From Actinoplanes sp. NBC_00393 (GTDB taxonomy: Bacteria > Actinomycetota > Actinomycetes > Mycobacteriales > Micromonosporaceae), in the NCBI RefSeq assembly GCF_036053395.1, contig NZ_CP107942.1, forward strand, positions 3,996,501-4,060,500: a DNA stretch of 64,000 nt, given 5' to 3'. Position 1 is the first letter of the stretch. Every line of letters begins with the position of its first letter. Made by a program: the position numbers and the translations under genes. The notes under the pieces are model-generated. The model had not been told where the DNA came from. It was given only the letters and a program-made list of their open reading frames with translations, and did not search any database. This document shows positions 17,558 to 25,633 of the stretch, piece after piece.

Positions 17558-18089
17558 CGTCCACCTCCCAACGACGTCGCAGGTTGGCCATTCCACGCCG
17601 GATATGGCTCTTGACCGTACCGAGCGGCAGCCCGGTGACGGCGGCTATCTGGGGATGGGTGAGATCGTCGAAGAAGGCCAGTTCGAGCGTGCGCCGCTGC
17701 TCCTCGGGGAGCCGGCCCAGCTCGTCGGCGACGACCAGACGGTCGACGATCCGTTCCGGGGTCTCCCGGTCGTCGGGTGGGCCCAGCTGGGCGCGTACCG
17801 AATCGGTTGCCCGATCGTCTCGCGCTGCCGACCGCAGGCGGTCGACGGCCTTGCGCCGCGCGATGCCGAGCAGCCAGCCCAGCATCGTGCCGCGCTGCGG
17901 GTCGAACGAGTCCCGGCCGGTCCACGCCGCCACGAACGTCACCTGGGTGACGTCCTCGGCGTCCGCCCGGTTGCCCAGCAGCCGCTGGGCCAGATACAGC
18001 ACGGCGGCGCCGTGCCGGTCGTAGGCCGTACGCAGAGCTTTCTCGTCGCCGTCGCGTAACCGCTCGGCGAGCTCGTCGTCGGTGCTCAT
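17511..18089 (-). CDS. ECF RNA polymerase sigma factor (SigK-like)
   Basis: 192 aa. Region 2 includes LAQRLLGNRADAEDVTQVTF and the core-binding GTMLGWLLGIARRKAVDRLR. Region 4 has LPEEQRRTLELAFFDDLTHP and the HTH QIAAVTGLPLGTVKSHIRRG. The RSAARDD linker and pairing with an RskA-type anti-sigma factor place it near the SigK group, which in mycobacteria responds to redox. The ATG at 18089 has an ideal AAAGGAGG. The extra upstream frame is Pro-rich and not used. Its regulon cannot be read here. Confidence 0.9.
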   Translation of the reverse strand: MSTDDELAERLRDGDEKALRTAYDRHGAAVLYLAQRLLGNRADAEDVTQVTFVAAWTGRDSFDPQRGTMLGWLLGIARRKAVDRLRSAARDDRATDSVRAQLGPPDDRETPERIVDRLVVADELGRLPEEQRRTLELAFFDDLTHPQIAAVTGLPLGTVKSHIRRGMANLRRRWEVDGAAFGTRSAGPSRAL

Positions 18090-18182
18090 CGACCTCCTTT
18101 CCGCGCACAGGTTCTCCCGGGTGTTCGCTCCGCGCGGGCGCCGTGGATGCACCGAATTCTGCGCGCGATCCGGATACGGCGA

Positions 18183-18224
18183 CGGGCCGGGTCCCGGCGG
18201 TGGTGTCACCGCAGGCCCGGCCCG
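18183..18224 (-). terminator. Hairpin terminator after the DUF3618 gene
   Basis: CGGGCCGGG (18183-18191) pairs with CCCGGCCCG (18216-18224), and an inner CGGTG/CACCG stem extends it. It lies just past the DUF3618 stop at 18237 on the minus strand and insulates the sigma-factor promoter. Confidence 0.6.
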
Positions 18225-18236
18225 GAGGGTACGACG

Positions 18237-18677
18237 TCAGGCTCGCCGGCGGCGCACCACGATCACGGCGACGACGAGGGCCACCACAGCGGCGGCGATC
18301 AGGGCGGGCGGCGCCGCGCGGCGCGGGTCCTCCCGCACCTCGGCCACCGTCTGCTGGGTGCGGTCCTTGACGTCGGCCGCGGCCACCGCCGCGCGCTGCT
18401 TCGCCTCGGCCGCAGCCTCGGTCGCGCGGTCCTTCGCTTCTACCGCAGCCACTCTGGTACGGGTCTTCGCCTCCGAAGCAGCCTCTTTGGTACGGGTCTT
18501 CGCCTCCGAAGCGGCCTCTTTGGTACGGGTCTTCGCCTCCGCAGCGGCTTGCTTCGCGCGTGCCTTGACGTCGGTCTTCGCGGCCAGGGCCTCGACCGTG
18601 TCACCCAGGTCGGCCCGGGTCTGCTCGATCTCGGCGCGCAGCTGCTCCGGGTCGACCGGGGTGTCCGAAGTGCTCAT
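18237..18677 (-). CDS. DUF3618 protein: coiled coil plus C-terminal membrane anchor
   Basis: 146 aa. The N-terminal DUF3618 motif is PEQLRAEIEQTRADLGDTVE. Residues about 40-110 are near-perfect 11-residue repeats, AASEAKTRTKE and variants, forming a long charged Ala/Lys/Glu helix. A membrane helix (ALIAAAVVALVVAVIVVRRR) closes the protein. DUF3618 proteins usually sit with holin-superfamily and other small envelope proteins, as here, and probably act at the membrane or cell wall. The start ATG overlaps the stop of the upstream holin-like gene. Confidence 0.88.
   Translation of the reverse strand: MSTSDTPVDPEQLRAEIEQTRADLGDTVEALAAKTDVKARAKQAAAEAKTRTKEAASEAKTRTKEAASEAKTRTRVAAVEAKDRATEAAAEAKQRAAVAAADVKDRTQQTVAEVREDPRRAAPPALIAAAVVALVVAVIVVRRRRA
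18449..18547. repeat. Three 33-bp tandem repeats inside the DUF3618 gene
   Basis: Units at 18449-18481, 18482-18514 and 18515-18547 are almost identical, sharing GGTACGGGTCTTCGCCTCCG. They encode the 11-residue AASEAKTRTKE steps of the coiled coil. Such near-identity at DNA level suggests recent slippage or unequal exchange. Confidence 0.85.
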
Positions 18678-19111
18678 CAGCGGCGTCCTTCCCGAGCGGC
18701 GTTCTTGACGGTCATGACATCGGCTTCCACGCCGGCGATCGCGTCACTGGGCAGCGGCGGCGCCGCGGCCTTCAGCTTGTTGCGGCCCAGCAGCGCGGCG
18801 ATCCCGGCCGCGGCGAAGACCACGACCATCACGACGAGCACCGCGACCCACAACGGCCAGACCAGGTCGAGGGCCACCACCACCAGGGTCAGCAGCAGGC
18901 CCACGCCGTACAGGGCCAGGACGCCGGCCGCACCGAACAGGCCGCCGCCGACTCCGGCGCGCTTGCCCTTTTCGGTCAGTTCGAGTTTCGCCAGCGTCAG
19001 TTCGTCACGTACCAGCGTCGAGATCTGCGCGGCGGCCTGGTTCACCAGCTCGGCCGTCGACGCGCCGGTGGACCCGCCACCGGCCGATGTGCTTGCCGTC
19101 ACTACATCCAC
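18677..19111 (-). CDS. Putative actinobacterial holin-X (phage-holin family) membrane protein
   Basis: 144 aa. An amphipathic N-terminal helix, LVNQAAAQISTLVRDELTLA, and KLELTEKGKRAGVGGGLFGA precede two hydrophobic helices, VLALYGVGLLLTLVVVALDL and LWVAVLVVMVVVFAAAGIAA. This is the common actinobacterial membrane family named for distant holin similarity; it is chromosomal and not evidence of a prophage. The ATG has GGAGGTGG directly upstream. It leads a two-gene operon with the DUF3618 gene. Confidence 0.85.
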   Translation of the reverse strand: MDVVTASTSAGGGSTGASTAELVNQAAAQISTLVRDELTLAKLELTEKGKRAGVGGGLFGAAGVLALYGVGLLLTLVVVALDLVWPLWVAVLVVMVVVFAAAGIAALLGRNKLKAAAPPLPSDAIAGVEADVMTVKNAAREGRR

Positions 19112-19169
19112 CTCCTTGGTTACGCGCTGGAGTTCCCAGGCTGGCCCGGGCGAAACTCACCCGGTCGGG

Positions 19170-19188
19170 CCAGGGCAGCACACCAGGG
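19170..19188. repeat. 19-bp direct repeat, copy 1
   Basis: CCAGGGCAGCACACCAGGG recurs exactly at 23308-23326, with weaker similarity over the next 20 or so bases (TTC-ACGGG-GCGA). This copy lies in the short region upstream of the epoxide hydrolase gene. The pair brackets that gene and the first LAL regulator. Confidence 0.8.
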
Positions 19189-19260
19189 TCTTCGACGGGT
19201 GCGACGGGTGGGCCGGGCGATCAGGCTTCGGGGCGTCACCACGAGCGTCCTGGAGGAGTC

Positions 19261-20439
19261 ATGAGCGACATCCGGCCATTTCGGATCAGCGTGCCCGACG
19301 AGCAGATCGAGGACCTGCGGCGGCGGGTGTCGGCGACCCGCTGGCCCAGCAGGGAGCTGGTCACCGACCGTTCGCAGGGGGTGCAGCTGGCGACCATGCA
19401 GGAGCTGGCGCGCTACTGGACGACCGAGTACGACTGGCGCAGGTGCGAGGAGCGCCTCAACGCGCTTCCGCAGTTCACCACGCAGATCGACGGCATCGAC
19501 ATCCACTTCGTCCACGTCCGGTCACCGCACGAGAACGCCCTGCCGCTGATCATGACGCACGGCTGGCCCGGCTCGGTCATCGAACTGCTCGACACCGTCG
19601 GCCCGCTGACCGACCCGACCCGGCACGGCGGCCGCCCCGAGGACGCGTTCCACCTGGTGCTGCCGTCGCTGCCGGGATACGGCTTCTCCGGTGAGCCGAC
19701 CGAGCTGGGCTGGGACTCCGGGCGCATCGCCCGGGCGTGGGCTCAGCTGATGACCAGTCTCGGCTACACCCGGTACGTGGCGCAGGGCGGCGACGTGGGC
19801 GCGCTGGTCACCGACACGATGGGCCGCCAGGCGCCGGAGGAGCTGGCCGGGATCCACGTCAACCTGCTGGGCGCGGCGCCGTTCATCGTCGATCACCTGC
19901 CGGCGAACACCGAGGAGGAGAAGGCGGCCCATGCGGCGCTCGCGCTGTTCCAGCACGACGGGTTCGGCTACTTCCTGGAGCAGTCCACCCGGCCGCAGAC
20001 GGTCGGATACTCCCTGCTGGACTCCCCGGTGGGCCTGGCCGCGTGGATGCTCGACCACGACACGGACAGCTACTACAAGATCGCCGGCGCGTTCGCCGAC
20101 GGCAAGCCGTCCGGCAACCTGACCGTGCAGAACGTCGTCGACAACATCACCCTGTACTGGCTGACCGGCACGGCCACCTCCGCGGCCCGGTGGTACTGGG
20201 AGACCGGGCGGGCGCAGGCCGCGAACGCCGCGGCCGGACCGCCCCCGCCGATCCCGTCGCGGGTCGCCTTCACCGCGTTCGCCGGCGAGATCTTCCCGGC
20301 ACCGCGCAGCTGGGTGGAGACCGCCTACCCGAACCTCGCCTCCTACAGCGAGGTCGACCGCGGCGGCCACTTCCCGGCCTGGGAGGAGCCGGAGCTGTTC
20401 TCCGCCGAGGTCCGGGCCGCCTTCAGCCCGCTGCGCTGA
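19261..20439 (+). CDS. Epoxide hydrolase (alpha/beta hydrolase with EHN domain)
   Basis: 392 aa. The N-terminal epoxide-hydrolase domain (FRISVPDEQIEDLRRRVSAT) and a lid precede the alpha/beta core. The oxyanion motif is THGWPGSVIE. The nucleophile is Asp178 in QGGDVGALVTDTMGR. The C-terminal catalytic His is probably in EVDRGGHFPAWEEP. It should open epoxides by water addition. The ATG has GGAGGAGTC just upstream; the longer frame has no family sequence. It runs toward the LAL gene on the same strand about 100 bases on, which may regulate it. Confidence 0.92.
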   Translation: MSDIRPFRISVPDEQIEDLRRRVSATRWPSRELVTDRSQGVQLATMQELARYWTTEYDWRRCEERLNALPQFTTQIDGIDIHFVHVRSPHENALPLIMTHGWPGSVIELLDTVGPLTDPTRHGGRPEDAFHLVLPSLPGYGFSGEPTELGWDSGRIARAWAQLMTSLGYTRYVAQGGDVGALVTDTMGRQAPEELAGIHVNLLGAAPFIVDHLPANTEEEKAAHAALALFQHDGFGYFLEQSTRPQTVGYSLLDSPVGLAAWMLDHDTDSYYKIAGAFADGKPSGNLTVQNVVDNITLYWLTGTATSAARWYWETGRAQAANAAAGPPPPIPSRVAFTAFAGEIFPAPRSWVETAYPNLASYSEVDRGGHFPAWEEPELFSAEVRAAFSPLR

Positions 20440-20545
20440 CGAGCACGATCCGCAGGTCTTTCACTCCCCCGGGATGATGTGCGCCCGGGTGGAGTGGCGG
20501 ATCCTGCGCGCATGAGCTGGCACTGCCGACGCTGCGGGGCCCGGT

Positions 20546-23362
20546 TTGCCCGCTGACGCCCCGGCCGGCGCCGGGACGCTGGTCGACCGCCGCGCCGAGT
20601 GCGCCGCGCTCGACCGGCTCATCGCCGAGGTGGTCGCCGGGCAGAGCCGGTGTCTCGTGCTGCGCGGGCCCGCCGGGGTCGGCAAGACCGTGCTGCTCGG
20701 CTACCTGGCGGAGCGGGTGACCGGCTGGCGGGTCACGCGGGCGGTCGGGGTCGAGTCGGAGATGGAGCTGGCCTACAGCGGCCTGCACCAGATCTGCGCG
20801 CCCCTGCTGGATCATCTGGACCGGCTGCCGGCGCCGCAGCGCGACGCGCTGCAGACCGTCTTCGGCCTGCGATCCGGTCCCGCCCCGGAGCGGTTCCTGG
20901 TCGGGCTGGCCGTCCTGAGCCTGTTCGCCGACGTCGCCGAGCAGCACCCGCTGATCTGCGTCGTCGACGACGCGCAGTGGCTCGACCAGGCATCGGCGCA
21001 GGTCATCGAGTTCACCGCCCGCCGCCTGCTCGCCGAGCGCGTCGCCCTCGTCTGCGCGGCGCGCACCGGCGCCGGGGACGACGTTCTCGCCGGGCTGGCC
21101 GCGTTGCCGATCGAGGGGCTCGACGACGGGCACGCCCGCGAGCTGCTGATGGCCGGTGTGCACGGCCCGGTGGACGCCGCGGTCTACGACCAGATCGTCG
21201 CCGAGAGCCACGGCAACCCGCTCGCGCTGGTGGAACTGCCGCGCACGTGGAGCGTCACGGCACTGGCCGGCGGCTTCGGCTTCCCCGGCGGGGAGCACAT
21301 CACCGGAAAGATCGAGCAGAGCTACCGTACGCGCGTCCTCGCACTTCCACCGGACACGCGGCTGCTCGTGCTCGCGGCCGCCGCGGAGCCGCTCGGCAAC
21401 CCGTTGCTGCTGCATCGCGCCGCCGAGCTGCTGCACATCGACATGGCCGCGGCCGACCCGGCGGTCGACGCGGGCCTGCTGCAGTTGCGCGGGCGGGTGG
21501 AGTTCGCCCATCCGCTGGTGCGTTCCGCCGTCTACCAGGCCGCGGCCGCCGAGGACCGCCGCCGCGTCCATCATGCGCTGGCGCAGGCGACCGACCCCGG
21601 CACCGACCCGGATCGCCGGGTCTGGCATCGGGCCCGCGCGGCCCCCGGCCTCGACGAGCACCTCGCCGCCGATCTCGAGGCGTCGGCGGGCCGGGCGCAG
21701 GCGCGCGGCGGCCTCGCCGCGGCGGCCGCGTTCCTGCAGCGCTCGGTCGCGCTGACCCCCGAACCGGCACGCCGCGCCGAACGGGCGCTGGCCGGGGCGC
21801 AGGCCAGCCTGCACGCCGGCGCGTTCGACGCCGCCCTCGGACTGCTGGCCGAGGCCGAGACCGGGCCGCCCGACGACCTGCAGCGCATCCGCGTCGACCT
21901 GCTGCGCGGCCAGATCGCGTTCACCTCCGGCCGGGGCGGCGACGCGTCCCCGCTGCTGCTGCGGGCCGCCAAGGCCCTCGAACCCCTCGACGCGGGCGCC
22001 GCGCGCGAGACCTATCTGACCGCCTGGGCCGCGGCCGTCTTCGCCGGGCGCCCGGACACCGCCGAGGATCTGCTGGCGGTCTGCCGCGCGGTCCGGGCCC
22101 TCGCGCCGCCGTCGGGTGCGGCCCGGCCGGTCGACCTGCTCCTGGACGGGCTGGTGCTGTTGCAGACCGAGGGACGCGCTGCCGCGGCCCCGGTGCTGCT
22201 GCGAGCCGGCCGGGCGATCGCCGACGGCGCCATGGCGGTCGAGGACACCCTGCGCTGGGCCTGGCTGGCCACCGCGGCGAGTAACGCCGTCTGGGACAAC
22301 GAGAGCACCGACACGATCGCGCGGCGCACGGTCCAGATCGTCCGCGACGCCGGCGCGCTGGCCCAGCTGCCGGTGGCGCTGGCCGCGCTGGGCACCGCCA
22401 GCGCCTCCAACGGTGACCTCGCCGGCGCGGCCGCGCTCGTCGCCGAGGCGGACAGCGTGGCGGCCGCAACCGGCAGCCGCATCGCACCGTACGCGGCGCT
22501 GCGGCTGCTCGCCCTGCAGGGCAGCGAGACGGAAGCGTGGGCGCTGATCACGGGCACGATCGAGTACGCCGCCGCCGAGGGGCAGCAGCTGGCGGCGATC
22601 AACGCGTACTGGGCGGAAGCGGTCCTGCACAACGGCTTCGGCCGGTTCGCGGAGGCCGGCATCGCGGCCGGGCAGGCCACCGCGAACACCTTCGAGCCGT
22701 TCGTCTCGATGTGGGCGCTGCCCGAGCTGGTCGAGGCGGCCGCGCGCAGCGATCAGGGCGAGCTGGCCCGCGCGGCGGTGAACCGGCTCGCGGAGACGAC
22801 CCGGCCCTGCGGCACCGAGTGGGCGCTGGGTGTCGAGGCGCGGTCGCGGGCGCTGGTGAGTGCCGGTGGTGCCGCCGACGATCTCTACCGGGAGGGGATC
22901 GAGCGCTTGGGGCGTACCGGAATGGTTCCTGAACTTGCCCGGGCCCACCTGCTGTATGGGGAATGGTTGCGCAGCGAGCGGCGCCGCCGCGACGCGCGTG
23001 CGCAGCTGCGCGCGGCGCACGACATGCTGACCGCCATCGGGATGCAGGCGTTCGCCGAACGTGCCCGCCGCGAGTTGATCGCCACCGGGGAGAACGTGCG
23101 CCGGCACACTGAGGAGGCCGGGGACCAGCTCACGCCGCAGGAGGAGCAGATCGCCCGGCTGGCCCGCGACGGTCTGTCCAATCCGCAGATCGGCGCGCAG
23201 CTGTTCCTGAGCCCGCGCACGGTGGAATGGCATCTGCGCAAAGTCTTCGCCAAGCTGGGCATCAGCTCCCGCCGCGAGCTGCGGGCCTCCCGCAGGGGTC
23301 TGCGGGACCAGGGCAGCACACCAGGGAGTTCCACGGGCGCGAGCCGGGCGGCGCAGCCGTGA
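20546..23362 (+). CDS. LAL-type LuxR-family transcriptional regulator
   Basis: 938 aa, typical for large ATP-binding LuxR (MalT-like) regulators. P-loop LRGPAGVGKTVLLGYLAE with Lys47; Walker-B-like strand LICVVDDAQWLDQAS; AESHGNPLALVELP; a long helical TPR-like middle; and the C-terminal HTH LTPQEEQIARLARDGLSNPQ followed by LSPRTVEWHLRKVFAKLGIS. The start is TTG at 20546, inferred because homology begins at RRAECAAL shortly after. It is strikingly similar to the LAL at 25634. Its last 18 residues are encoded across the second 19-bp repeat, so its tail may be acquired sequence. Confidence 0.9.
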   Translation: MPADAPAGAGTLVDRRAECAALDRLIAEVVAGQSRCLVLRGPAGVGKTVLLGYLAERVTGWRVTRAVGVESEMELAYSGLHQICAPLLDHLDRLPAPQRDALQTVFGLRSGPAPERFLVGLAVLSLFADVAEQHPLICVVDDAQWLDQASAQVIEFTARRLLAERVALVCAARTGAGDDVLAGLAALPIEGLDDGHARELLMAGVHGPVDAAVYDQIVAESHGNPLALVELPRTWSVTALAGGFGFPGGEHITGKIEQSYRTRVLALPPDTRLLVLAAAAEPLGNPLLLHRAAELLHIDMAAADPAVDAGLLQLRGRVEFAHPLVRSAVYQAAAAEDRRRVHHALAQATDPGTDPDRRVWHRARAAPGLDEHLAADLEASAGRAQARGGLAAAAAFLQRSVALTPEPARRAERALAGAQASLHAGAFDAALGLLAEAETGPPDDLQRIRVDLLRGQIAFTSGRGGDASPLLLRAAKALEPLDAGAARETYLTAWAAAVFAGRPDTAEDLLAVCRAVRALAPPSGAARPVDLLLDGLVLLQTEGRAAAAPVLLRAGRAIADGAMAVEDTLRWAWLATAASNAVWDNESTDTIARRTVQIVRDAGALAQLPVALAALGTASASNGDLAGAAALVAEADSVAAATGSRIAPYAALRLLALQGSETEAWALITGTIEYAAAEGQQLAAINAYWAEAVLHNGFGRFAEAGIAAGQATANTFEPFVSMWALPELVEAAARSDQGELARAAVNRLAETTRPCGTEWALGVEARSRALVSAGGAADDLYREGIERLGRTGMVPELARAHLLYGEWLRSERRRRDARAQLRAAHDMLTAIGMQAFAERARRELIATGENVRRHTEEAGDQLTPQEEQIARLARDGLSNPQIGAQLFLSPRTVEWHLRKVFAKLGISSRRELRASRRGLRDQGSTPGSSTGASRAAQP
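23308..23326. repeat. 19-bp direct repeat, copy 2
   Basis: Exact copy of the element at 19170-19188. Here it is translated as the QGSTPGSS tail of the LAL regulator, immediately before the molybdopterin protein gene. Confidence 0.8.
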
Positions 23363-23372
23363 TGCTGCAGGC

Positions 23373-23969
23373 ATGGCCACCTTCTCGCCGGGTTTCACCG
23401 GCCGACAGCGACCTCGCGTTTCCCTGCCACCGGGCCAGTACGCCACCGACGGCTTCCCGGTGCTCTCCGCCGGGGCGACCCCGCGGGTGCCGCTCGACAG
23501 GTGGCGCCTGGAGATCAGCGGGACGGACGGCGCCGTACGCGGCTGGAGCTGGGACGAGTTCCGGGCCCTCGACGCCGAGCAGATCACCGTCGACATCCAC
23601 TGCGTGACCCGGTGGAGCAAGCTCGGCACCAGCTGGAAAGGCGTGCCGGTGGAGGCGCTGCTGACCGGCGCCGGCGTGACCGGCGACTTCCTGGTCGCGA
23701 GCTGCTACGGCGGCTACACCACCAACCTTCCGATCGCCGACGTGCTCGACGGCAAGGCCTGGGTCGCCTTCGAGTACGACGGCCGGCCGCTGCCCGCCGA
23801 GCACGGCGGCCCGGCCCGCCTGCTGGTGCCGCACCTCTACTTCTGGAAGAGCGCCAAGTGGCTGCGCGCCCTGCGCCTGCAGGACCACGACGAACCGGGG
23901 TTCTGGGAGCAGCTCGGCTACCACAACTACGGCGACCCGTGGCAGGAGCAACGCCATTGGGGCGACTGA
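23373..23969 (+). CDS. Molybdopterin-dependent oxidoreductase, sulfite-oxidase fold
   Basis: 198 aa. The sulfite-oxidase/MsrP-like fold is shown by QITVDIHCVTRWSKLGTSW, where Cys77 would bind molybdenum, and by GGYTTNLPIADVLDGKAWVA and FEYDGRPLPAEHGGPARLLV. The C terminus matches the short stand-alone type (LRLQDHDEPGFWEQLGYHNY). There is no signal peptide, so it is cytoplasmic. Substrate unknown. It starts just after the LAL stop, is followed 22 bases on by the enoyl-CoA hydratase gene, and probably shares that transcript. Confidence 0.88.
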   Translation: MATFSPGFTGRQRPRVSLPPGQYATDGFPVLSAGATPRVPLDRWRLEISGTDGAVRGWSWDEFRALDAEQITVDIHCVTRWSKLGTSWKGVPVEALLTGAGVTGDFLVASCYGGYTTNLPIADVLDGKAWVAFEYDGRPLPAEHGGPARLLVPHLYFWKSAKWLRALRLQDHDEPGFWEQLGYHNYGDPWQEQRHWGD

Positions 23970-23991
23970 GCCGGCGCGGTGGGAGCCCATC

Positions 23992-24639
23992 ATGACCAGC
24001 GATGCCTGGCCCGCCCCGTCGCCGAACGGGCGGCATCCGCCGTCGGCGTGGACCCACCTGCGCGTCGACCGCACCAGCCCGGGCTACTGCCGGGTCACGT
24101 TCCACCACCCGCCGGTCAACACGATCACCGCGACGACCGTCGGCGAGCTCACCGAGCTGGCCGGGCTGATCGAGGCCGACCCGGACCTGAACGTGGTCGT
24201 CTTCGACAGCGCCGCCCCGGGCTTCTACCTGAGCCATCCGGACGTACCGGCCGGCTGGTCCGACGTGCTGGTCCGGGTGTCGCGCGCCCCGGCCGTCAGC
24301 ATCGCGTCGATCCGCGGACGCGCGGTCGGCGCCGCCGGCGAGTTCGTGCTCGCCTGCGATCTGCGGTTCGCCGCCCGGGAGAACACCGTGCTCGGCCTGC
24401 TGCCGTGCGGCCCGGTGACGGCCCGGCTCGCCCGGCTGGTCGGCCGCGCGCGGGCGCTGGAGATCGCGCTGCTCGCCGAGGACCTGGACGCCGCTCGCGC
24501 CGAGCAGTACGGCTACGTCAACCGGCTGTTCGCCGACGACCGCCTCGACGACGAGGTCGAGTCGATCGCCGTACGCATCGCCCGGCTCGACCACGACCTG
24601 CTCGTCCACCTCAAGTCATCCGTCGATCACCCCGTCTGA
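23992..24639 (+). CDS. Enoyl-CoA hydratase/isomerase-family protein
   Basis: 215 aa, crotonase fold. The substrate strand is YCRVTFHHPPVNTITATTVG. LNVVVFDSAAPGFYLSHPDV and ASIRGRAVGAAGEFVLACDL match the CoA oxyanion-hole segments. In the second catalytic block the usual Glu is not obvious (ENTVLGLLPCGPVTARLARL instead of the common FG-PE-x-x-G-x-x-P-x-x-G), and the C-terminal third is shorter than in typical hydratases. It may be an isomerase or hydrolase variant. It sits between the molybdopterin protein and the epimerase in one tight unit. Confidence 0.8.
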   Translation: MTSDAWPAPSPNGRHPPSAWTHLRVDRTSPGYCRVTFHHPPVNTITATTVGELTELAGLIEADPDLNVVVFDSAAPGFYLSHPDVPAGWSDVLVRVSRAPAVSIASIRGRAVGAAGEFVLACDLRFAARENTVLGLLPCGPVTARLARLVGRARALEIALLAEDLDAARAEQYGYVNRLFADDRLDDEVESIAVRIARLDHDLLVHLKSSVDHPV

Positions 24640-24648
24640 GGAGCAGCC

Positions 24649-25590
24649 ATGCGAATCTTCGTCGCCGGCGGCACCGGGGTCGTGGGCCGCCCGCTCGTGC
24701 GAGCGCTGGTCAGCCACGGCCACCAGGTCACCGCCAGCACCCACCGGGCCGACAGCATGCCGGTCGTCGCGGACCTCGGCGCGCAGCCCGTCGTGATGAA
24801 CGGGCTCGACGACGACGCCGTCCGCAGGGCCGTCCTGGACAGCGCCCCCGAAGTGATCATCAACCAGGTCACGTCGCTGGCCGCGCCGGCGCACGACTAC
24901 CGGTCCTGGATCGCGCTGACCAACCGGCTGCGCCGCGAGGGCACCGCCATCCTGATGAGCGCGGCCCGCGACGCCGGCGCCCGGCGGGTGATCGCGCAGA
25001 GCGCCAGTTTCATGACCGAGCCGGTCGGCGCCGGGCCCACCGACGAGTCGTCGCCGCTCTACCTGGACGGTCCCGAGCCGCTGCGCAGCCACGCCCGCGC
25101 CAACCACGCCGCCGAGGAACAGGTGACCGGCATGCCGGGCATCGAGGGCGTCGTGCTTCGCTACGGCTTCCTCTACGGCGCCGGCACCGCCATCGGGCCG
25201 GGCGGCGACATCGCGACCGCCGTGCAGGCCGGTGAGATGCCGATCGCCGGCGACGGCGCCGGCCGGTATCCGTTCCTGCACGTCGACGACGCGGTGTCGG
25301 CGACTGTGCAGGCCGTCAGCCGGGGTGCGGCCGGCATCTACAACGTCGTGGACGACGAACCCGCAGCCCAAGCCGACTGGCTGCCGTACCTCGCGGAGCT
25401 TCTCGGCGCGCCCGCGCCCCGGCGCCTGCCGGAGGAGCAGATCGAGGAGCGGTTCGGCGTCCAGGCCGTGTACTACGGCAACCAGTTGCGCGCGGCCGGC
25501 AACGCCAGGGCCAAGGCGCAGCTGGCGCTCACCCTCGCGTATCCGTCGTGGCGATTGGGCTTCAAGGAGGTGTTCGCGCAAAACACCTGA
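24649..25590 (+). CDS. NAD(P)-dependent epimerase/dehydratase (extended SDR)
   Basis: 313 aa. The Rossmann start MRIFVAGGTGVVGRPLVRAL and the strand VVADLGAQPVVMNGLDD are clear. The active-site region contains VLRYGFLYG, common in atypical extended SDRs whose YxxxK is replaced. The C-terminal block PFLHVDDAVSATVQAV and IYNVVDDEPAAQADWL is normal. Ribosome site GAGGAG eight bases before the ATG. It ends the three-gene enzyme unit, 43 bases before the second LAL gene. Natural substrate unknown. Confidence 0.88.
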   Translation: MRIFVAGGTGVVGRPLVRALVSHGHQVTASTHRADSMPVVADLGAQPVVMNGLDDDAVRRAVLDSAPEVIINQVTSLAAPAHDYRSWIALTNRLRREGTAILMSAARDAGARRVIAQSASFMTEPVGAGPTDESSPLYLDGPEPLRSHARANHAAEEQVTGMPGIEGVVLRYGFLYGAGTAIGPGGDIATAVQAGEMPIAGDGAGRYPFLHVDDAVSATVQAVSRGAAGIYNVVDDEPAAQADWLPYLAELLGAPAPRRLPEEQIEERFGVQAVYYGNQLRAAGNARAKAQLALTLAYPSWRLGFKEVFAQNT

Positions 25591-25633
25591 CAGCCGCATT
25601 GACCTGGCGCGGCGGCGGGGGCACGTTCGGCTG

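Noticed and set aside
18677..19111. Holin-like gene as a sign of a prophage
   Set aside because: The family is a common actinobacterial chromosomal membrane protein and no phage structural, lysis or integrase genes are nearby.
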